Positions 58,924 through 64,000 of a DNA stretch of 64,000 nucleotides are shown piece by piece. The notes below the pieces were generated by a model. That model ran no database searches. It was not told the origin of the DNA and saw only the letters and a list, made by a program, of their open reading frames with translations. The stretch lies in assembly GCF_019972155.1 (NCBI RefSeq), contig NZ_BOVL01000057.1, forward strand, positions 154,118 to 218,117, read 5' to 3'. The DNA comes from Bradyrhizobium sp. RD5-C2. Lineage in GTDB: Bacteria; Pseudomonadota; Alphaproteobacteria; Rhizobiales; Xanthobacteraceae. Numbering within the stretch: the stretch's first letter is position 1; every line of letters begins with the position of its first letter. The position numbers and the translations under genes are program-made.

Positions 58924-60692
58924 GTTGATCCCGCTTGAACCATATCGATGAGGTACTTCTGCATGTCCCAGGCGCCGGTCGGGCAGCGCTCGGCACACAG
59001 TCCGCAATGCAGGCAGACGTCTTCGTCTTTCACCATCACGCGGCCGGTCTTCAGGTCGCCGGAGACGTAGAGCGCCTGATCGTGATGCGGCGAGGGAGCT
59101 TTCAGGCGCTGCCGCACGTCATCTTCTTCACCGTTCTCGGTGAAGGTGATGCAGTCCATCGGACAGATGTCGACGCAGGCGTCGCATTCGATGCAGAGCG
59201 GCGCGGCGAACACCGTCTGCACGTCGCAGTTCAGGCAGCGCTGCGCCTCGCCGAGCGCGAGCTTGAGGTCGTAACCGAGCTCGACCTCGGCGCGGATGTC
59301 CTTCAGCGCGATCACCTTGTCGCGATGCGGCACCTTGAAGCGCTTGTCGGCGGAGATGTCGTTGTCATAGCTCCACTCGTGGATGCCCATCTTCTGCGAG
59401 GAGACGTGCACCTCGGGCAGCGGGCGCTCGGTGATGTCCTCGCCGGACAGCATCCGGTGGATCGACAGCGCGGCATCATGGCCGTGCGCCACCGCCCAGA
59501 TGATGTTCTTCGGCCCGAACGCCGCGTCGCCGCCGAAGAACACCTTCGGATTGGTCGAGACGAACGTCTTTGGGTCGACCTTCGGCATGTGCCACTTGTC
59601 GAATTCGATGCCGCAATCGGCTTCGATCCAGGGGAACGCATTCTCCTGGCCGACCGCAACGAGCACATCGTCGCAGGACACGGTCTCGTCAGGCTCGCCC
59701 GAGGGCACCAGATTGCGCCGGCCCTTGGCGTCGTACTCCGCCTTCACCTTCTGGAAGGTGACGCCAATCAGCTTGCCGGCCACATGCTTGAACGCCACCG
59801 GCACCATGAAGTTGAGGATCGGGATGTCCTCGTGCAGCGCGTCTTCCTTCTCCCACGGCGACGCCTTCATTTCCTCGAAGCCGGAGCGGACGATCACCTT
59901 GACGCTCTCGCCGCCGAGGCGGCGCGCGGTACGGCAGCAATCCATCGCGGTGTTGCCGCCGCCGAGCACGATGACGCGGCGGCCGATCTTGTCGACATGG
60001 CCGAACGACACGTTGGACAGCCACTCGATGCCGATATGGATGTTGGCGGCGGCCTCCTTGCGGCCGGGAATGTCGAGCTCGCGGCCGCGCGGCGCGCCGC
60101 TTCCGACAAAGATCGCGTCATAGTTCTCGGCCATCAGTTGCTTCAGGCTGTCGACGCGCTGGCCGCCCTTGAACTCGACGCCGAGGTTGAGGATGTAGTC
60201 GGTCTCCTCGTCGATCACGCTGTCGGGCAGGCGGAATTTCGGAATCTGGCTGCGCATCATGCCGCCGGCCTTGGGATCGCCGTCGAACACGGTGCAGTGA
60301 TAGCCGAGCGGGACGAGATCGCGCGCCACGGACAGCGAGGCAGGGCCGCCGCCGACCAGCGCGATGCGCTTGCCGTTCTTCGGTCCCGGCTTCGGCAGAC
60401 GGTCCTTGATGTCGTCCTTGAAGTCGGCGGCGACGCGCTTCAGGCGGCAGATCGCGACCGGAGTGTCCTCGACCCGCCCGCGGCGGCACGCCGGCTCGCA
60501 GGGACGGTCACAGGTGCGCCCGAGAATCCCGGGGAACACGTTGGACTTCCAATTGATCATGTAGGCGTCGCTGTAACGCCCCTCAGCAATCAACCGGATG
60601 TACTCGGGAACGGGGGTGTGTGCGGGACAAGCCCATTGGCAATCGACTACTTTATGAAAGTAATCCGGCGCCGAGATATCAGTCGGTTTCAT
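58893..60692 (-). CDS. FAD/[4Fe-4S] NAD(P)H oxidoreductase, GltD-like, partner of KorAB
   Basis: A 599-residue flavoprotein. The N-terminal iron-sulfur region has CQWACPAHTPVPEYIRL and CDRPCEPACRRG; an FAD-binding domain follows (KRIALVGGGPASLSVARDL) and an NAD(P)-binding domain (RVIVLGGGNTAMDCCRTARR). The C-terminal part has two ferredoxin-type [4Fe-4S] clusters, CIECDACVDICPMDC and CLHCGLCAERCPTG. The likely job is electron transfer between ferredoxin, reduced by KorAB, and NAD(P)H, as described for similar Kor-linked proteins in Thauera; this is inferred from operon and domains. Its 3' end overlaps korA by 31 bases. GltB is absent, so glutamate synthase is unlikely. Confidence 0.88.
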   Translation of the reverse strand: MKPTDISAPDYFHKVVDCQWACPAHTPVPEYIRLIAEGRYSDAYMINWKSNVFPGILGRTCDRPCEPACRRGRVEDTPVAICRLKRVAADFKDDIKDRLPKPGPKNGKRIALVGGGPASLSVARDLVPLGYHCTVFDGDPKAGGMMRSQIPKFRLPDSVIDEETDYILNLGVEFKGGQRVDSLKQLMAENYDAIFVGSGAPRGRELDIPGRKEAAANIHIGIEWLSNVSFGHVDKIGRRVIVLGGGNTAMDCCRTARRLGGESVKVIVRSGFEEMKASPWEKEDALHEDIPILNFMVPVAFKHVAGKLIGVTFQKVKAEYDAKGRRNLVPSGEPDETVSCDDVLVAVGQENAFPWIEADCGIEFDKWHMPKVDPKTFVSTNPKVFFGGDAAFGPKNIIWAVAHGHDAALSIHRMLSGEDITERPLPEVHVSSQKMGIHEWSYDNDISADKRFKVPHRDKVIALKDIRAEVELGYDLKLALGEAQRCLNCDVQTVFAAPLCIECDACVDICPMDCITFTENGEEDDVRQRLKAPSPHHDQALYVSGDLKTGRVMVKDEDVCLHCGLCAERCPTGAWDMQKYLIDMVQAGSTCQSKARSAA

Positions 60693-60973
60693 TCCTACCT
60701 TTGACCCGCGCGAAAAATGCCGGCCCGCGCGGCCTTATCGTTGACGACGAACGCTCACGTGGCGTTGTTCTGGTTTTTGAATTGGATCATAGGCTTATCT
60801 TATTAGAGCCGTTCCAGAGAACGCAAAGGCTAAATTGTCCGATCATCAGCTTTCGCGCGGCTGATGCGCGTGTAGCGTTAATCTCGTTTGCGTTATGTGG
60901 CGGTGCAGCATGGTCTGCACCGCATACCGTTCGTGTTTGAGCATGATCTCCGTGCAAGCGGTGCGCGTTTGCT

Positions 60974-61645
60974 TCAACCGCGCGGAAGATCGCTCTTCGC
61001 GACATCCCACAACAGCCGGTAGACGCCGCTGCTGACCACCAGCGGCTTCAAAGCTGCGTTGCCGGTGATGCTTGCCGCGGCTGCGGGGACCGCGCCGACA
61101 TCGGTGGCGTCGATCAAGACGAACCAGTCACCGGCACCGGGATCGGCTTTCGCGGCGTCCGGCGTGAGCGGCTTCGACAGCACGGGGTCATTCTCGAGCA
61201 GATGCATCGAAATGATGCCGTCGTGCGCGGCTGGATCGAGTTGCTCCCGCAATGCAGCGCGGAGCTTTTCGGCATCGTCGGCCGGCGGGCGCAAGCGGAT
61301 GATGCCAAGCGCTGCGCCTCTGCCGACGCCGCGGCTGATCGTGATGCGCGCGACCCCGCGGATCATGTTCTGGAAGCGCGCGATGTTGGCCTTCGACCAG
61401 TCGGTCTGGTTGGCGAGCGCCTTGCGGTAGGCCGGGCTTTCGAGCACTGCGAAGGTCGCGGTCGAGTAGAGGCTGAGATATTTCGGCTTGCCGTCATGGG
61501 CGACGTAGCGGCGGGCCTCCAGGAAACCGTCGATCGCGACTCGTTCTTCGAGATGCTCGCGATCGTACCAGCGGTTGAATTCAGCTTCGTGTAAGCTGTC
61601 GATATCCATCGAGGTCAGCAGCATGCCTTGTCCGGCGATTGGCAT
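60974..61645 (-). CDS. DUF4286-like / dimeric alpha-beta barrel protein, 223 aa
   Basis: A 223-residue soluble protein. The N-terminal half, GMLLTSMDIDSLHEAEFNRW followed by YDREHLEERVAIDGFLEARR, has the pattern of EthD/DUF4286-type ferredoxin-like domains that often bind small hydrophobic molecules; a second similar repeat seems to begin near residue 110 (AALGIIRLRPPADDAEKLR). Possibly two fused alpha-beta barrel domains. No catalytic residues can be named. It stands alone on the reverse strand; 281 bases upstream of the Kor operon's first gene on its 3' side show no gene, only short AT-richer sequence. Confidence 0.65.
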   Translation of the reverse strand: MPIAGQGMLLTSMDIDSLHEAEFNRWYDREHLEERVAIDGFLEARRYVAHDGKPKYLSLYSTATFAVLESPAYRKALANQTDWSKANIARFQNMIRGVARITISRGVGRGAALGIIRLRPPADDAEKLRAALREQLDPAAHDGIISMHLLENDPVLSKPLTPDAAKADPGAGDWFVLIDATDVGAVPAAAASITGNAALKPLVVSSGVYRLLWDVAKSDLPRG

Positions 61646-61841
61646 CGAGGTGCTCCTTTTTTGCCTGTTTTATCTGCGCAATATCGCCTGATCGCGCGCG
61701 CCCGGGAAGCCGATTCCGGGGTGCCGGCGACCGTGCAGACCAAGGATTGCCACAATTGCCGCAATCCTGTTCAGCGCGCATTCACGGAAGTAGCCTTTCC
61801 ATCCGTAACGCCAACTCTTGAGAAGAAAAGGGACGACCACT

Positions 61842-64000
61842 ATGACGCGCATTCTGTGGGCATTGATCGTCGGTCTGGTGTCGCTCTCGTCGCTTCCCGT
61901 CCATGCGCAGGATCAGGAGAAACGCCTCGCGCTGGTGGTCGGCAACGGCGCCTATCAGGCCGGTGCGTTGCAGACCGCCGCAAACGATGCCGGCCTGATC
62001 GCGCAGACATTGCAGGCCGCAGGCTTCGACGTGGTCGGCGCGCGCGATCTCGACGGCGAGACGCTGCGCAAGTCGTTCCGCGATTTCATCCAGAAGGTGC
62101 AGGACGCAGGGCCCAATGCGGTGGCCTTCGTCTATCTCGCCGGCTACGGCGTGCAGCTCACCGGCGAGAACTACTTCGTGCCGGTCGACGCCAAGATCGC
62201 CCGCGACACCGACATCCCGGTCGAGGCGATCCGCCTCTCCGACTACAGCCATCAGCTCTCGGCATTGCCGATCAAGGCCGGCGTCATCGTGCTCGATGCG
62301 GCGCGCAGCAATCCCTTCGCCAAGGACGGCCAGCCGCTGGCCGGCGGCCTTGCGCTGGTCGATCCCGATCCGAAGCTCTTGATCGCCTTCAATTCGGCGC
62401 CCGGCACCGTCGCCCCTGACGGTGCGCCGCCTTACGGACCCTACGCGCAGGCGCTGGCGGAAATGATTCGCGCCGGCGGCCTGACCCTGCCCGAGGTGTT
62501 CGACCGCGTTCGCCTGCGCGTCAACGAGATGACCAAGGGCGCCGAGATCCCGTGGAATGCCCAGAAGGTCGACGCGCCCTTCATGTTCTTCGAGCGCAAG
62601 CCGGATGCACCGCCGCAGCAGGTCGATGCCGGACTGCGCACCAAGCCGATCCGCGATTTCCCGGCGCAGGACGCCTATGCCGCGGCGCTGGAGCGCGACA
62701 CGCTGCAAGGCTACGAGGATTATCTGCAGGCCTATCCGACCGATCCGCTGGCCAAGCGCGTGCGCGCGATCGTGGCGGCGCGGCGTGAGGCCATCACCTG
62801 GCGCCGCACCTACAGCGCCGACACACCTGATGCGTATTGGTCGTATCTGCACCGTTATCCGCGCGGGCCGCATTCATATGACGCCCGGCGCCGGCTCGCC
62901 TATCTGTCGGCCGCGCTGGAGCCGCCGCCGCAGTTCGCGGCGATCGACTATGACGTGCCGCCGCCGCCGCCCGACGAGATCGTCTATGTCGACCGCCCGG
63001 TGCTGTACTACAGCGATCCGGTGTTCGCCTTCGCGCCGCCCCCGCCGCCGCCGATATTCTTCCTGCCGCCGCCGCCGCCGGACTTCGTCGTGCTGCCGCC
63101 GCCGCCGCCGCCGATCGGCCTGTTCGTGCTGCCGACGCCGTTCTTCGTGGCGATACCGGCCTATGTCGCCGCACCGGCCTATGTCGTGCCGCCGCAGAAC
63201 AACATCGTGTTCAACAACATCCACAACACGACAGTGATCAACACTGTGATCAACAATCCCAACCCGACGCCGGCGCAGCTCCATGCGGCCGGGGTGACGG
63301 CGGCGATGGGCGGCGCACCGGTCACGGCGGCACCGCAGCTGCCGGCCGCGGCGATGCAACGCGCCAATCTGACGCCGGCCGGCGTCACACCAGCGCAGGG
63401 CGCGGCCATGGGAGCGCCCGGCGCTGCGCCGAACGCAGCTGCCGCGCCGAACGCGATGGGTGCGCCGGGTGCGCACACCTTGCCGGGCGCGAAGAATGGA
63501 CCGGCGCTGCCGCAGTCGGCGACCGCGCCGGCCAATCCCGCGCAGCAGCACGGCGCCGTGCAGCCGGGCACCGTGCAACCTGGCGCAGCGCAGCCGGGTG
63601 CAAAGCCGAACGCGGTGACACCAGGCAAGCCGGCAACAGCCATGGCGCCTGCCAACGCGCAGCCTGCTCCACCGGCCAAGCCCGGCGCTGCCCCCACGAC
63701 AAACGCGCCGGCCTCGCCCGCGACCGCCGGCAAGCCCGGCGCGCAACCGCTCTCGCATGCCGCGACCGCGCCGACCACGAACGTGAAGCCCGCGGCGGCG
63801 CCGTCGCCGGCGAACCGCACGCCGCCGGCACGGCAGACGCCGGCTGCGCGTTCGGCGCCCGCGCATGCTGCGGTGTCGCCGTCGGCACCGGTCTCCCGGC
63901 CTGCGCCGGTGCGGGCCGCAGCTCCACCCCGCGCGGCTCCCCCGCCGCCCCGCGCCGCAGCCGTTGCGCCGCATCCGGCACCGGCCCCGCGCGCCGCGCC
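61842..64000 (+). CDS. Secreted caspase-fold protein without catalytic dyad, Pro/Ala-rich tail (3' end outside window)
   Basis: Open from the ATG at 61842 to the edge (719 codons). Residues 1-20 are a signal peptide (MTRILWALIVGLVSLSSLPV then HAQ). Residues about 24-250 match the peptidase C14 fold: EKRLALVVGNGAYQAGALQT, AFVYLAGYGVQLTGENYFVP, VIVLDAARSNPFAKDGQPL. In active members these read AGHG and DACRNNPF; here the His is Tyr102 and the Cys is Ala154, so proteolysis is not expected. A region about 270-360 has YPTDPLAKRVRAI repeats, then proline runs (about 370-425), a hydrophobic Pro-rich part and a long Ala/Pro/Gly tail from about 480. It may be an envelope scaffold or binding protein. 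Confidence 0.85.
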   Translation, partial: MTRILWALIVGLVSLSSLPVHAQDQEKRLALVVGNGAYQAGALQTAANDAGLIAQTLQAAGFDVVGARDLDGETLRKSFRDFIQKVQDAGPNAVAFVYLAGYGVQLTGENYFVPVDAKIARDTDIPVEAIRLSDYSHQLSALPIKAGVIVLDAARSNPFAKDGQPLAGGLALVDPDPKLLIAFNSAPGTVAPDGAPPYGPYAQALAEMIRAGGLTLPEVFDRVRLRVNEMTKGAEIPWNAQKVDAPFMFFERKPDAPPQQVDAGLRTKPIRDFPAQDAYAAALERDTLQGYEDYLQAYPTDPLAKRVRAIVAARREAITWRRTYSADTPDAYWSYLHRYPRGPHSYDARRRLAYLSAALEPPPQFAAIDYDVPPPPPDEIVYVDRPVLYYSDPVFAFAPPPPPPIFFLPPPPPDFVVLPPPPPPIGLFVLPTPFFVAIPAYVAAPAYVVPPQNNIVFNNIHNTTVINTVINNPNPTPAQLHAAGVTAAMGGAPVTAAPQLPAAAMQRANLTPAGVTPAQGAAMGAPGAAPNAAAAPNAMGAPGAHTLPGAKNGPALPQSATAPANPAQQHGAVQPGTVQPGAAQPGAKPNAVTPGKPATAMAPANAQPAPPAKPGAAPTTNAPASPATAGKPGAQPLSHAATAPTTNVKPAAAPSPANRTPPARQTPAARSAPAHAAVSPSAPVSRPAPVRAAAPPRAAPPPPRAAAVAPHPAPAPRAA

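Noticed and set aside
62950..63120. Possible simple-sequence (CCG) repeat expansion
   Set aside because: It is in frame as proline codons within the caspase-like protein, with interrupted units, so it is better explained as a Pro-rich protein segment.

Overview
The window is GC-rich chromosomal DNA that most resembles Bradyrhizobium or a close relative (Nitrobacteraceae, Alphaproteobacteria). This is inferred from gene content (KdpFABCDE, Ku/LigD with phosphoesterase-ligase-polymerase order, fused TreS-maltokinase, fused transaldolase-phosphoglucose isomerase, PrkA-YeaH-SpoVR) and from dispersed palindromic repeats with cores such as CGTCATTGCGAG and ATCCAGTACGCCGCGGC. Coding is dense, mostly in tightly spaced or overlapping operons. 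I saw no prophage, insertion sequence, CRISPR array, tRNA or rRNA.

Layout. 1-8.5 kb: the N-terminal two thirds of Lon behind an Hsp20 gene, a CorA transporter, two small unknown genes, a slipin/NfeD membrane-quality pair, a DapA-like protein lacking the catalytic lysine and tyrosine, and three small unknown genes. 8.6-17.2 kb: the kdp potassium-uptake operon, with two extra micro-ORFs around kdpF and a repeat palindrome between kdpB and kdpC. 17.2-22.2 kb: a lysine-rich basic protein, divergent ku and ligD (two-component NHEJ), a DUF3309 micro-protein and a PHA-granule-region protein.

22.2-40.2 kb: alpha-glucan and trehalose metabolism. A six-gene leftward operon (glgE, treS-maltokinase, glgB, glgX, treZ, treY) faces rightward malQ and a GH15 gene. 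Together these can make trehalose from alpha-glucan (TreY/TreZ), interconvert trehalose and maltose (TreS), phosphorylate maltose (maltokinase), build glucan from maltose-1-phosphate (GlgE plus GlgB) and degrade it again (GlgX, MalQ, perhaps GH15). 40.2-47.8 kb: a hexose-phosphate block (tal-pgi fusion, gnd, zwf, pgl, gntK and a HAD phosphatase) handling the carbon released.

48.0-64.0 kb: two exported proteins, the prkA-yeaH-spoVR stress operon, an orphan branched-chain-amino-acid-type solute-binding protein, a 2-oxoacid:ferredoxin oxidoreductase operon with its own flavin/iron-sulfur oxidoreductase, a DUF4286-like protein, and a secreted caspase-fold protein lacking both catalytic residues that runs off the right edge.

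A possible unifying theme is the general stress response. Sites matching GGAAC-N16-CGTT (the sigma-EcfG consensus) lie upstream of ku and malQ, with near matches before ligD, the DUF3309 gene and corA. The points most worth follow-up are these promoters, the two apparent pseudo-enzymes (DapA-like and caspase-like) and the kdp micro-ORFs.
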